In this document: positions 1 to 11,384 of the stretch, piece by piece
Layout: every line of letters starts with the position of its first letter
How positions within the stretch are numbered: the first letter of the stretch is position 1
Source of the DNA: Anthopleura xanthogrammica
Lineage: Eukaryota > Cnidaria > Anthozoa > Actiniaria > Actiniidae
Reading direction: 5' to 3'
DNA length: 64,000 nucleotides
Assembly: GCA_964019055.1 (NCBI GenBank)
Contig: OZ025207.1
Location: 22,571,117 to 22,635,116 of the forward strand
Made by a program: the position numbers and the translations under genes
Notes under the pieces: generated by a model
Database searches by the model: none
The model's input: the letters and a program-made list of their open reading frames with translations, nothing else
Told to the model about the DNA's origin: nothing

Positions 1-412
1 GCCGGAATTTCACTAGGAACGATTGTGACATCAAATACCTAAAAATATCTAGTACCAAAATATAAAAAATATTCCAATACTAGAACACACCAAAACCCTG
101 GCTGGGTCGGATTACTCATTCCCTTAAGAAAAAGTATTAACATTGACTGGGCTGCCTGTGTTGATGAAATATCGCTGAAGAACAAATATTTTTCAAGTGG
201 AATGCTTATTGGAATATTAAAGTACATTTTGAGTTGGAATTAAACAACACACAATTCATAATTAATTGGTAAACGTTGTTTTACTTTCTGGCAAGTTGAA
301 GTTTTAAAGATACGTGGGCTTCCTTTGTTATTGACCACAGGTAGACCGTAACGGAAATAATCCACAATCACTAGAACACAAGAAGACTGCAAAGGCATAT
401 TGCACAGGCAGT
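1..412. other. intergenic, no gene seen
   Basis: No convincing coding region. The short open frames here lack codon structure or recognisable motifs. From about 330 the sequence begins to resemble the degenerate edge of the 40-bp minisatellite that follows. Confidence 0.6.
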
Positions 413-722
413 GGAGGCCAAAGGGAGATATAGCATGTTCACTTTGCCACAGGATGACCAAAAAGAGATATAGCACATTCACTTTGCCACAGGGTGACCA
501 AAAAGAGATATAGCACATTCACTTTGCCACAGGGAGACCAAAAAAATATATTGCACAGTCACATGACCACAGGAAGACCAAAAAGAAATATTGCACAGTC
601 ACATGACCACAGGGAGACCATATTCACTTAACCACAGGGAGACTGCAACGAAATATTGGACATTGATCATAAGTAGACCATAAAGGAAAATTTATACTGA
701 TATACTTGACCACAGGAAGACC
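413..722. repeat. 40-bp minisatellite with degenerate flank
   Basis: The core at 421-620 is five head-to-tail copies of a 40-bp unit carrying GAGATATAGCACATTC followed by ACTTTGCCACAGGG and GACCA. The first three units share a GAGATATAGCAC version and the next two an AAATATTGCACAGTC version. Increasingly diverged and shortened units run on to 722. No coding function is suggested. Confidence 0.85.
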
Positions 723-1010
723 GTGATGTGTTGTTCCTACCTTGCCAGAAGGATTTTTTTCTAGTTACTCCGGTTTTCCTAAACAAGCGAGTGCAGTTTT
801 TTTTTTTTTTTTTGCTGTTGTTCTTTCCGTTGCCACGACGGTTTTCTCAGGTTTCTCCGGTTTTCCTTCCTCTGTAAAAAAAAAAGCAACGTGCGATCGC
901 GAGTTGAGCGTTGCGTGTGGTGTTGCTTCTGGAACGAATCTCCCGGAAGAGCCCCGTAAAGGGAGTGATGGTTCTAAAATAGGTTTTGACTGGTTTTTTT
1001 TTCTGTTTCG
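723..1010 (+). repeat. SINE-like dispersed repeat, copy 1 (body without tRNA head)
   Basis: The segment shares GATGTGTTGTTC, ACCTTGCCA, CTCCGGTTTTCCT and a distal GCCCCGTA...GAGTGA(T/C)GGTT block, in the same order, with 17448-17700, where the same body follows a tRNA-like B box. A poly-T tract and an internal duplication of the CTCCGG block interrupt it. The 155-codon open frame across it is a by-product of low complexity, not a gene. Confidence 0.6.
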
Positions 1011-1760
1011 AATGACATGTGAAACACTTTTATTCATTGTTCCGCAAATTAAGTCCCAATTCGTCCCACTGATTACGTCATCATTGAGTATGCACCATTC
1101 TTACTCATTTTTTAAGGGATTTCAAATTACAAAAGCATTTTATAGGTGTTATGTGCACTTTGAGATCTTTCCTGCTCCAAATATAATAACATTGTTCATT
1201 TTACTTTGAAACGTTTCCCTTGTCAGAGCATTTGCGACCATTAACAAGCAATAAACAAGAGGAAAATCTTGCATTAAAGTAAAAGTATATTTTATTGAAT
1301 GTCTGAAAGAAATATTGTCTGCTACAATATTGTCCCATTTTGAATTAGGATCAAATTGCTTTGTTTTATTTTACCTCATTCACATTTTGTTGAGCACAAA
1401 ACAATAGCTCAGTATACGTATAAAAAAAGGACCAGGAGGCCATCTGAAAAAGACTTAGCTTAATGGATTTGTCCAAATATTAATTTGTTAATGCATTCTC
1501 TAGATACTACAAAAAAAAAGGAAAACAAAGGCACACTATTCGAGGGGAAAACCAAGGATTATAAAAGAGCCGAACCATTTGTTAAAAGCAATATAGTGGC
1601 TGCAAATTGGAGATGGACATTGTAGCTTCAAGCATACATTGTAAATTGAATTGCAAGGTTCTGTGACTATCTAAAATATTTCGAGCAATTGAAGGCCTAT
1701 TTCTAATCAAGATTATTATTATAACCATACGGTGATGGGATGATTCTAGTAGATTCTATA
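1011..1760. other. intergenic, nothing recognised
   Basis: AT-rich sequence with no open frame of note, no tandem structure and no inverted repeat that I could see. Confidence 0.5.
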
Positions 1761-1968
1761 TATAGACCCCTTTAGCATGGGCGTAATTTTTTCCCCATTT
1801 CAAACGAGGCGTCATTCTCTTGAGAATGAGATTCCTTAATTTAATTTAGAGAAGTAACCATATCCGTGCGTCTTCTCGTACGTAACCTTTAAACAAAGAA
1901 ATGATACTCTAGGGAATGACACGTGAACTAAAATGGGGGAAATTACACGCAACCTAATATGGTCTATA
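1761..1968. mobile_element. MITE, TATAGACC family, copy 1
   Basis: A 208-bp element begins TATAGACCCCTTTAGC and ends with the inverted form GGTTGCG...GGTCTATA; the outer 40 bases or so of each end pair imperfectly. The interior matches two further copies, at 30888-31088 in the same orientation and about 61522-61716 inverted, which confirms it as a dispersed family. It encodes no protein. Confidence 0.8.
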
Positions 1969-2047
1969 AAAGATATAAGCTAATTTTACGTGGCGAGCTC
2001 CTTCTGCCTTAAACTAGTATCTCATTGTCTTCCATGATTGCTGCAGA

Positions 2048-2400
2048 AGTGCCCCCTTTACCCCTCTATCCAATAGTGATCTATATTTCTAGGGAACTTT
2101 AAAACTAAAGCTAAACCGAGTAGAAAAAAGCTGATAAAAGAGTGTGAGATCGCGAAGGATCGAACTATGGTCCTCTTACATTTGCTGGTATAACACTAAC
2201 CCACTAAGCCACACTTGCTCCATGAAACAAGTGTGTGAGATCACTGAGGATCAAACTATGGACCTCTTGCTTAGCAGGCAGCACACTAACCAACCAAGCC
2301 ACACTTGCTCCTTAAAACAAGTGTGTGAGGTCACTGAGGATCAAACTATGGACCTCTTGCCGGCTTAGCAGGCTGTTACCAACATAGCCATGCATCATAC
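2048..2400 (-). repeat. tRNA-derived SINE-like copy with tandem tRNA-like heads
   Basis: On the minus strand this has 90-bp tRNA-like units (A-box-like GTGGCTTGG...AGTG and B-box-like AGTTTGATCCTCAG) followed by a 3' body at about 2048-2140, an AGCTTTAGTTTT-type tail shared in diverged form with 16469-16620 and 37383-37545. Units start 90 bp apart (GTGTGTGAG at 2231 and 2321). Because 90 is a multiple of three, a 74-codon frame stays open; it is not a gene. The related arrays are at 44124, 44806 and 46330. Confidence 0.7.
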
Positions 2401-3083
2401 AAAACTTAGAATTTACCATTAAATTCAAAACTTAACTTAGAATTCCGTCATGATATATTATTCACATCTACGTACCGATGGTAACGATGCTTGTCCTTGG
2501 ATGAAACGCTGTTATTTTTAGCTGCATAACTGAGAACTATGCATGATATCCTCTGATAATTGTCTCTTTGTCAATGAATACTGAATAACCAACAGAGGCA
2601 TTGACTGTCTTGCTGCATAGAATTCAATAGACTTCGATTCCTTTTCAAAATTCCTTTTCAAGGGAATAATTGTCGTGGTTTGTCTAGCAACTTAATAAAA
2701 AATTAAAGCCATAATCCTCGATCCCCTACGGACAAGTACTTGATAGTCAACCTCAAAAACACCAATTCGTTCCTCAAAGTACTAATGAAAATCATCTTAA
2801 AAAATCAAATATAAAGAATTATCTTCAAATATAAAGTACATTAAGTGATAGAATGATAAGATTTTACGCTGGTTTTTTTCTTGTTTTGAAATTTCTGCAG
2901 GGTAACTGAAATTACTATATAAAGAATACTATTAAATTTTTAATACCATACCAGCTCTTTCATTCATTATTGTAATTTTAGCGTTTGAAGATGTTCAGTA
3001 TCCAGAAATAGATTATTTGAATTGGAGTGGGCCAAGACTTCCTACACGTCTTAAACCAATAGTCAATATTTTGCTGTTCGTTT
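2401..3083. other. intergenic, 3' side of the gene at 3084-3611
   Basis: AT-rich, with no coding frame. A minus-strand ATTAAA near 2938-2943 could serve as a poly(A) signal for the neighbouring gene. Confidence 0.4.
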
Positions 3084-3611
3084 CTATGCAATTTCTGTAG
3101 ATTCTTTACATGAATGGTCAACACTTATACCATATTCCTTGCCATACCATTCAATAAGGGATTTTTGTGAAGGCCCTTTGCTATCACTCAGTTCCACACA
3201 ACTGCTGTAGCTATGTTCCAGTACACGATGCTTAATTTTCTTCTTCAACTCGCCAAAATTCCCTGACTCGTTAGGAATTGATGTGAGAAAGTCTGGGTAG
3301 ATGTTTTGAGCGATTTGCTTCGCGTTTGGGAAATGAGTATGTTTGTGTTGGCTTTCGCAGAAACGATTTGAATACAAACACTCTACACATCGATTTCGTT
3401 TAGCTCTCTTGAGATACTCGCTCGTAAAAGATACTGGATCGGACATTGTCCTGTGTAATCTTGGACCTCTTTTCGAATTCTCTGATAGATTATCATCTTG
3501 TGAAGATTTTTGCTCTTCCTTTGTTTCTCTCGGATCAGCCTCATGTTTCTCTCTGATGATGTCATCTAACTTGAGAATGTTGTCGACTTTGATCACCGTT
3601 TTCGCCGTCAT
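3084..3611 (-). CDS. divergent member of an unrecognised Ser/Lys-rich family (motifs IYPDF and SLIEWYG)
   Basis: A 175-residue open frame starting at the first ATG after an in-frame stop. It is hydrophilic and rich in Lys, Glu and Ser, with no signal peptide or membrane segment. Residues 75-93 hold CVEC, a further Cys at 85 and His at 89, 91 and 93, so a small metal site is possible but unproven. Two short motifs, IYPDF (104-108) and SLIEWYG (151-157), sit 47 residues apart and resemble, in order and spacing, the paired motifs of the genes at 13300, 34308 and 57143. Function is not recognised. It may instead be a terminal exon, because a weak acceptor-like TTTTTATCTAAG lies just before the ATG. 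An X-box-like site is at 4239-4252, about 630 bp upstream. The family link is inference from short motifs only. Confidence 0.55.
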   Translation of the reverse strand: MTAKTVIKVDNILKLDDIIREKHEADPRETKEEQKSSQDDNLSENSKRGPRLHRTMSDPVSFTSEYLKRAKRNRCVECLYSNRFCESQHKHTHFPNAKQIAQNIYPDFLTSIPNESGNFGELKKKIKHRVLEHSYSSCVELSDSKGPSQKSLIEWYGKEYGISVDHSCKESTEIA

Positions 3612-4238
3612 GTCCTTAGATAAAAATCGACGTATTTTCCGTCAAATTATGCAACAACTTGTACTCAGTTCTTGATGATAAGGCCTGACCAACTCTTCTC
3701 AATGCACTGAGACGTTAATCAAAATAAATCAGATTTACATATAACAAGCTACGAGCTTTCCATTGTTTAACACTTCTATAGTCTCAGGTATTCATCGGGC
3801 AGGATTTCGATCAGTATAGTCACATGTAAATCATTCCAACAATCGTTGCCTTGGACAAATGTCTAACCAATCCAAGAACTTCCTTTCTAGAAATCTTCTT
3901 CAAAGATGTATTTTGTATCAGTATGTAGGAGAGAAGTTCTTATCACTGTTCTGTGAGAATTGAAGTGTCCCGTTCGAGAATCAAATCCGGAAAACAACTA
4001 CCCGTAAAATCGCCGAAGTCGGTCCTTGTACTGCCGATTAGGAAAGATTCACGGATAAGATATTTCACATGGAATTCGATGTCTCAACATCCAGCAAACA
4101 TTGCAAAATAAACGACAACAAGAACCCAATTTCTCAACAAAGATGTACAAGCAAACTTGACGGGTTTTTACAGCTATCCAACTGCGAGTTAATTTATGCT
4201 AATCACGTTTAAAAAGCAGTGGATGGTAGCCAAACAAT

Positions 4239-4252
4239 GTTGCTAAGGTAAC
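4239..4252. promoter_or_regulatory. X-box-like palindrome (RFX-type)
   Basis: GTTGCTAAGGTAAC fits the two-half-site pattern of RFX-type X-boxes (GTNRYC, two bases, RGNAAC). It lies about 630 bp upstream of the minus-strand gene at 3084-3611. Binding is not shown; the call rests on motif similarity alone. Confidence 0.35.
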
Positions 4253-5296
4253 GAGAAAAGAACAAAGAACAAGATTTAGTTTGTAAGACGTCTTTTGTAC
4301 AGTACTTATGAGGCTTTTGTTTCGAGTTGAATAACTCTGTCACACCACTAATTTACAATTGCTAACTTGCTCGTGATGGAAGTTACTTTCATTGATTAAC
4401 CTGGTAATTGAAGCGGTCTGTACAGTATATTTGATTTCGCTTCTTAATTTATTTGATTTTGACGCTCATTTTCTATTTATTTTGTCTACTGAACATGGAA
4501 ATTTGGTGACTTTTTTGCAAATAAAGTTTCGATTGAATCTTAAACTGTCAGACGTGTAGATTTTCACGTGAAAACAAACCTAAAGTTGATTTCTCTTGAA
4601 GCTCAAATGTACTTTATTTACCCTTTGAACAATGAAAAAGGTATATTGATATCAGTTATTTTCGAGGACTTTATTGATTTGAAGTCGAACAGCTCTCCTC
4701 TTAATTTCTTTCTTTCTTCCTTTTTCTTCCTTTTTTATTTTAATTTCAAACTAATTCTTATTGCATGCACACTAGTTACAATTATACAACTCATATTGCA
4801 CTAACTTATGACAATTATACAGATGCATTTAGATAGTGTGTTGACACGGAACGAGATTCCTATAACACAACCGCCGGATTATTGAATTGATGGGATTGCA
4901 TTACTTATCATCAACATCGTCGTCATTAAGAACAACTTTGAGATAGATCGAGTGATAGGGAGGGAAGGGGTGGTCAGTCAATACTATCAACAGCTTACCA
5001 CAGGTAGCCCATACAAAATATTGTTTAAATTTACTTCGTGCTTCAAGCATGCGAAGGCATCTGATCTGAGACAATATTTTAGCCAATCAGAATCGAGAAA
5101 ATGTTGTCTCCCTTGGTAGCCTAGCCTCTCTCTTTTCTTCATGAAATTATGGATTACCAGGCCACGAAATAAAAAAGTCACACATACACACAACGTTGCT
5201 AATAAGCGTTCGATATATATTATATTACAATGTTTTATTGTTAGCTCATGCCAGAAAACGGCGCATCAAATTAAATATGACACCTCAGTTTTGCAG

Positions 5297-5315
5297 TGAC
5301 GTCATTTCTACGTCA
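5297..5315. promoter_or_regulatory. paired CRE-like sites
   Basis: A perfect TGACGTCA at 5297-5304 is followed by TACGTCAC, so GTGACG and CGTCAC flank a short spacer as an inverted repeat. This is the classic CREB/ATF palindrome. No gene with an obvious start lies close by, so the role is unknown. Confidence 0.3.
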
Positions 5316-5576
5316 CTATTTCAGATCAGCTGGAAATTCTGGTGGAAATAGAATAGAGATCAAACTGTGCTGAGTCGGTAATGAAGCTCAGCCTTTCCAT
5401 AGCCTTTCATTACTGGCAAAAGTTCTTACATTACGGTATTGATACCATCACACAATTCTGCATCGGTGCGCACGGATTGAACGACATATATAATAAACCC
5501 TTAGTAGGACATACCTGACATGTACACTTTACATGCACAATGCGCAGTCGTTCCTCCATCGACCTAATGTTGCATT

Positions 5577-5856
5577 AATCCAGCTGAGCGGTGAATTTTG
5601 TTTCAGCCAATCACAGCACGTTTGTCTGTTTTGCCGCCAGCCCTCGTATAACCCAAATTTCGCGCTGTCGGACGGCTGCTTTTTTTTTTGAAAGATAAAA
5701 ACTTTTACTATTAGCTGGGCAAAAACCCTTTTTTAACAGGTTTTACCATAGAATTACCTTATGAATATTTTTTAAAGCATTGATTAGTAGTTGCGTCAGG
5801 GCCGGCAATTTTGTCTCCTCATTCTTTGCGCACCGGGTTCACCGCTCAGCTGTATT
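5577..5856. mobile_element. MITE-like element with 19-bp terminal inverted repeats
   Basis: AATCCAGCTGAGCGGTGAA at 5577-5595 is repeated inverted, with one mismatch, at 5838-5856, enclosing about 280 bp without coding capacity. The target-site duplication is unclear. Confidence 0.45.
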
Positions 5857-6194
5857 GGCATGCACGTCTACAATCAGGGCATCAGAATTCGCTCCGTTGT
5901 TTCGGTTCCTTGGGTCCCCTTGCCCTCGCTTTGAGGGGTTTCAGAACATTTGCAACAAAGGTTTTGCTCTCATGAGAATAAAGATGGCCGTCGTGTGATA
6001 AAAGCCCATATCCCGGTCTTGATGACTGGGAAATGCCTTAACTTTTACGTTGTTATGGTTCCAAGAACTATTCTCAAAGAATAGACAACGTTGTCCATGG
6101 GAACCCTGTGTAATCGCATATGTTTAACTCAATATTTCCACAGGAAGCCCAATATATCTGATTTTTAAACTTTATGCAATGCACTAGTGTTTTT

Positions 6195-7085
6195 TTGTTT
6201 CATCACGTGCTGTGATACAGCGGATCTGATTGGCTGATCCCTGATTGAATTCATAGATGCCACCACGTTGTGTGATACGGCATATCTGATTGACTGACCC
6301 CTGGGCATTTATAGACGTCACCACGTGGTGTGATAGAGCGCATCTGAATGGTGGAGATCCCTGATGGAATTTATAGATGTCACCACGTGGTGTGATACGG
6401 CATATCTGATTGGCTGACCCCTGGGCATTTATAGACGTCACCACGTGTTGTGATAGAGCGCATCTGAATGGTGGAGATCCCTGATGGAATTTATAGATGT
6501 CACCACGTGGTGTGATACGGCATATCTGATTGGCTGACCCCTGGGCATTTATAGACGTCACCACGTGGTGTGATAGAGCGCATCTGAATGGTGGAGATCC
6601 CTGATTGCATTTATAGACGTCACCACGTGGTGTGATAGAGCGCATCTGAATGGTGGAGATCCCTGATGGAATTTATAGACGTCACCACGTGGTGTGATAG
6701 AGCGCATCTGAATGGTGGAGATCCCTGATGGCATTTATAGACGTCACCACGTGGTGTGATAGAGCGCATCTGAATGGTGGAGATCCCTGATGGCATTTAT
6801 AGACGTCACCACGTGGTGTGATAGAGCGCATCTGAATGGTGGAGATCCCTGATGGCATTTATAGACGTCTCCACGTGGTGTGATAGAGCGCATCTGAATG
6901 GTGGAGATCCCTGATGGCATTTATAGACGTCACCACGTGGTGTGATAGAGCGCATCTGAATGTTGGATATCCCTGATGGAATTTATAGACGTCACCACGT
7001 GGTGTGATACAGCGCATTTGATTGGCTGACCTTTGAATGAATATATACTTGTCATCATGTGGTTTGACACAACAGTCGATTGGTT
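6195..7085. repeat. 62-bp satellite with CACGTG-centred palindrome; 120-bp dimer at the left end
   Basis: About 14 tandem units. From about 6600 to 7000 the period is exactly 62 bp (CCCTGATGG at 6661, 6723 and 6785). From about 6240 to 6600 two diverged unit types alternate to give a 120-bp higher-order period. Most units carry GACGTCAC followed by the palindrome CACCACGTGGTG. The last unit, near 7020-7080, is degenerate. Minus-strand open frames of 153 and 88 codons inside are products of the repeat, not genes. Confidence 0.9.
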
Positions 7086-7129
7086 GACCCCCTGAGTGAT
7101 TATCAATTGACAACAATTGTACCAAAAAC

Positions 7130-7540
7130 TAAAGCCGCGGCTACCCGAGCGATTCTTTTGCTTGCACAGGCGACGCGATTTTTTAAAATCACCAACGCGC
7201 TGTGGTGGCTAGACGGGCGGCAAATGCAGGCCATAACGGCCAACATTTCTAAAAGAAACGAAGCCTTGTTTTGGTTCTTGCACTTTATTAGATGAATAAG
7301 CTTTAGTTGCGTCGCGAGTGCAAGGAAAAAGTTGCTGAGTGGCTACACGAGCAACAAAGTCCATGAGTTTGTTGCAAAAATTTCAACTTTCTTGATTTCT
7401 CGCAACTTTTTTCGCGATTTTTTCAGCTGTCGCTTCGCCTGTGCAAGGGTGGCTACACGTGCGATTTCACGCGCGCTGGTGATTTAAAAAAAAGTGCGTC
7501 GCCTGTGCAAGAACAAAATCGCTCGTGTAGTCGCGGCTTA
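7130..7540. mobile_element. MITE with about 70-bp terminal inverted repeats
   Basis: The left arm 7130-7200 (starting TAAAGCCGCGGCTAC) and right arm 7471-7540 (ending GTCGCGGCTTA) are inverted copies about 85 percent alike. Both contain GCACAGGCGACGC and the inner ATCACCA(A/G)CGCG. The 411-bp element has no transposase. Internal pieces of the terminal motif (GTGGCTACACG) recur at 7341 and 7450. Confidence 0.75.
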
Positions 7541-8717
7541 AGCGCGAAAAGGATTGTTGTAATTCGAGCGGCCCTCGCCCAAGTCTTAAAAGTCATATAT
7601 CTCGCGGAATTCAAGGAGATGCATGGCAAACATTTACTTAAATTTTTTATACAAAATGTATACTTCAACTTTTTTCTCTAAATTTTTGGGAACGCGTGGT
7701 TTTGTATTGGAAAAAGACTAGGGCCACTTGACTAAGCATCAAAGCACGCCGTGATTGGTTCGTGCGTGCACCGGACACCTTGAATGTTGTGTTCTATGTG
7801 ATAATGAAAAAATGAAATTAGTACTTTTGTTATTCTACAGACACAGGAAACAATCACATAGTATTTGTTCTGTTCTGAAAAAGATACATATGTATATCAA
7901 ATTAGCAGTAAAAAATTGGCGGTAATTGGTCGGTAACAAAACGAGCAGGAAACTGGAACCGAGTTTCTCAAATTTGATTTAATTTACAAACAAACCCTAT
8001 CTAGAGAAAGAGCACATAAAAGTTAGGAAGATTTGAAAATTTGATTGAGTTTGGGGAAACACTATGAAATATGCTTCCGTGTTTTTTCTTCGAAACATGG
8101 TCTTTTCTTATCATTAACGTCTGTAAATAGGATTGTGGTATTATCATGATCTAGTATAATAGATTCCTATCTATATATCAGCTTTCGCGGCCAATATCAC
8201 TACAAGGTTAATTGCTTTTTTAATGTTATTCAGCTCACGTACTCGAATCTTTAGAAAGAAGGTTTTGTCGTAGAAGGAAAAAAAGAGACGGACGCCGCTG
8301 GCGGGAAAAAAATATCTGAAGTGCAAAAATATAACTTATGAAGTATTTATTATTGAAAATGTAGGTGGCTGCACTTTAACTTTCTTTGCCGGCGATCGAG
8401 GCTCTATTGAATGAGTGCTTGAATGTATTTCAATCTTGTCTGTGTGGTCAAAAAAAATTGACGAATGACGTAACTGACATGTAACTGTTCTATTTTCATT
8501 CTGAAATAAGCTTTACAATTCTTCCGTCAAGGATTCAGTTTTGAATCTGTTGATTTAAGAGTTCCAAGTTAAGCAATTTGAAGCCGAGAGTCAGTAATAA
8601 ACCAAGCCAGAAGTCTTAGTTTTCATATAAATATATTGGGATTACGTTGGTACCCAGGTATATTGACTCATACAAATACATTTTGATACATTTTTCCCAT
8701 GTCTAAATAAAGTTTAG
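7541..8717. other. intergenic, nothing recognised
   Basis: AT-rich DNA with no coding frame, tandem array or inverted repeat that I could see. Confidence 0.45.
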
Positions 8718-9147
<430 letters not shown>

Positions 9148-11100
9148 TAGGCTACGTTATATGTGAACTTTTGTACATCTATATATACATCTATTATATA
9201 CATAGTCATTCTATATACATATATACGTCTATCACGGAAATGACAAGTGAGTTAAAAGCCTTACTCCAATTCCAAGTTGGGTATATAACAAGTATAAGCC
9301 ATCTATAAACATCTAGCAAAGCTAAAGTGCACCCACTTACTCCTGTAATAATGAACGCTCCATGGCTACACAAGCAATATTTTTTTCACATCAGATGGTT
9401 TTTGTTCGCCGTCTGAGTTTCTTCCCTCCAGCAACAAAACCCTGTGTCAGAGTTATTTACTAGTACTTGTACGTGAGCTGAATAATCTTAAAGATATAAG
9501 TTACCTGGAGATATTGGTCGAAAATCTTTATCTACATGGCAAACTAGACGTTATAGAATTTACACCTATTTGCAGACGTTCAAAATAACAGATATATTGG
9601 CCGCAATTTGATAGTCTAAACCACAATTGAGCCTATATTGTAGCATTAAAAGTTTAGATAAGGTAAAAATCCCGACAAAACAATATTGGTAAAGAATCTT
9701 CGATTTTCAGTTCACAAGCAATGTACTCAGTTTTACCACAAGAAGCCCGGGGTGTGTATTTGAGTATTCAAATTCATTAAATGATGCGGCAGATACATTG
9801 ATTTCAGAAGATCACGTCTTTTACATGCAGAACCTTTGGAGAGAGAGAAATGGGGTTGCCTGGCACAGCCCTGAGTAATTTTTTCCCTTCTTCATTTCCG
9901 TTCACCGCTTTACTTGATATTGATGACCAGATGTCGTCGAAACGCCGATTTGTATCACAAGTTTTTCTCAAAAATTCTTCTTCTTCTACTTCTTCTTCTT
10001 CTTCGAAGGAATTCGTTTTCTTCAAATTAGTTTGAAGAAGAAGAATATGATTTTCTTCTTCTTCTTCTTCCTCTCTCTCTCTCCACTCCTCTTTGCACAA
10101 AATCAGTCACACCACCTTTTTTTTTTTAATAAAATAAAAAATAAAAATAAAAACATCAAAGTCAGTTTTAAAGAAATTAGTTCGGAGTTGAAAACCGGGG
10201 ATTAAAAGTTTATTGAAGAACTGATTATGACTAGGGGTTACTATAGTTGGGACTGCGTTGGTGTATTGAATACAACAAATGAATAGGAAGGAAACTTAAA
10301 TTCCGTGTAAAAATTTCATAACATTGCTGACAATTCAGACGATTCAGGCAACTCTCTTCATCAGATCAAAGGCATGGTACATCTCACCGAACCACGTGTC
10401 TTTGGCCCTCCCCCACTAAAGTGAGCAAAAGCAACCCCGAGCATGTTAATTTCCAGCCCTGAAAATTCTGTGTTTTAATCCTCCACTTAGAACAAAAATA
10501 CAATGCGAAAGGCTTTCAGACCATGTGCTTTCTTCTCAAGTTGCCCTGCATGGCCATATTATCATGTATCCTGATTGGCTGTCACCTAGACACAATGTCG
10601 CCTGCGTCCAACACGTTCTTATAACCAACAGATATTACTTATTAGTGAAATACTCTTTTCTGCATAAAGAAAAACCAAATCCTGAGAAGATTCTGCGATA
10701 AGTTAACATTCTCATCAGCCATTTCATGATTGTTTTTCCGGCATAGTTTGTTTCTTATCCGAGTAAGGACGCCGGTCAGGCAGGGACCGTGGATATCTTT
10801 CCATTTTATCTGTCATGGATATTGCCTTACTAGTTTCATAAAACAAGGAAATGGTTACTTAGACCTTGTTTTGTAAACATTATCACATCGTTTTATGTTC
10901 ACAAGTACTGATAACAAGTAAAATACGCGATACCCAAGGGTAGAATCACGGCATCTCAGTTTTGGGGAAATTAACATAGGGTAAAGATTATTGAACCTTA
11001 TTTAATTCACATACAGGGCTCAACGAAGTGAAAAAAATGAGTAAATCTGAGTAGTCTTCGAAAAAAATGAAAGGAATTTAATTCTTGCCTAAAGTAGACG
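9148..11100. other. intergenic with short TTC tract
   Basis: No gene recognised. A TTC/CT-rich stretch at about 9977-10085 produces opposite-strand Glu-rich and Ser-rich frames that I treat as low complexity. The remainder is unremarkable AT-rich sequence. Confidence 0.45.
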
Positions 11101-11384
11101 TTTTTGCTCTAACGAACATTTTCGACATTTTCGAAATCTCGTGCTATTGGAACAAAAGATGTGCGAATTCTTATGTGATTTTTTTGTTTAGAAATAATAG
11201 TAGTATTGGTAATGATAATTGGACTATTATAAATGTGGCATTGCTCGTGTGAAACGCTGATTCAGTCTAATTATCATTACCAATACTACTATTATTTCTA
11301 AACAACAAAATCACAAAAGAATTCGCACATCTTTTGTTCCAACAGCACGAGATTTCGAAAATGTTCGTTACAGCAAAAACCTCT
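11101..11384. repeat. long near-perfect inverted repeat (hairpin, about 115-bp arms)
   Basis: The left arm about 11101-11224 and right arm about 11262-11384 are complementary over some 115 bp with few mismatches, separated by a loop of about 40 bases. The left arm has a 9-base duplication (ACATTTTCG) absent from the right. Either a foldback MITE or a source of long hairpin RNA would fit. Confidence 0.85.

Larger units (their letters stand above)
3612..5576. other. upstream region of the gene at 3084-3611, no further gene seen
   Basis: No credible coding frame. It contains an X-box-like palindrome at 4239-4252 and a pair of CRE-like sites near 5297-5315. The short frames at 4568 and 4901-5193 look random. 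Confidence 0.45.

Noticed and set aside
413..640. CRISPR-like array
   Set aside because: The 40-bp units are contiguous with no unique spacers, and the host is a eukaryote.
742..1209. 155-codon plus-strand frame
   Set aside because: Spans a SINE-like repeat with poly-T runs; no domain and no similarity to the family genes.
6184..6645. 153-codon repeat protein
   Set aside because: Derived from the 62/120-bp satellite; the frame breaks where the period becomes 62, which is not a multiple of three.
9850..10035. small frame containing SNFFPSSF, resembling the family's first motif
   Set aside because: No second motif follows, and the rest is a TTC-derived Ser run; the match is short enough for chance.
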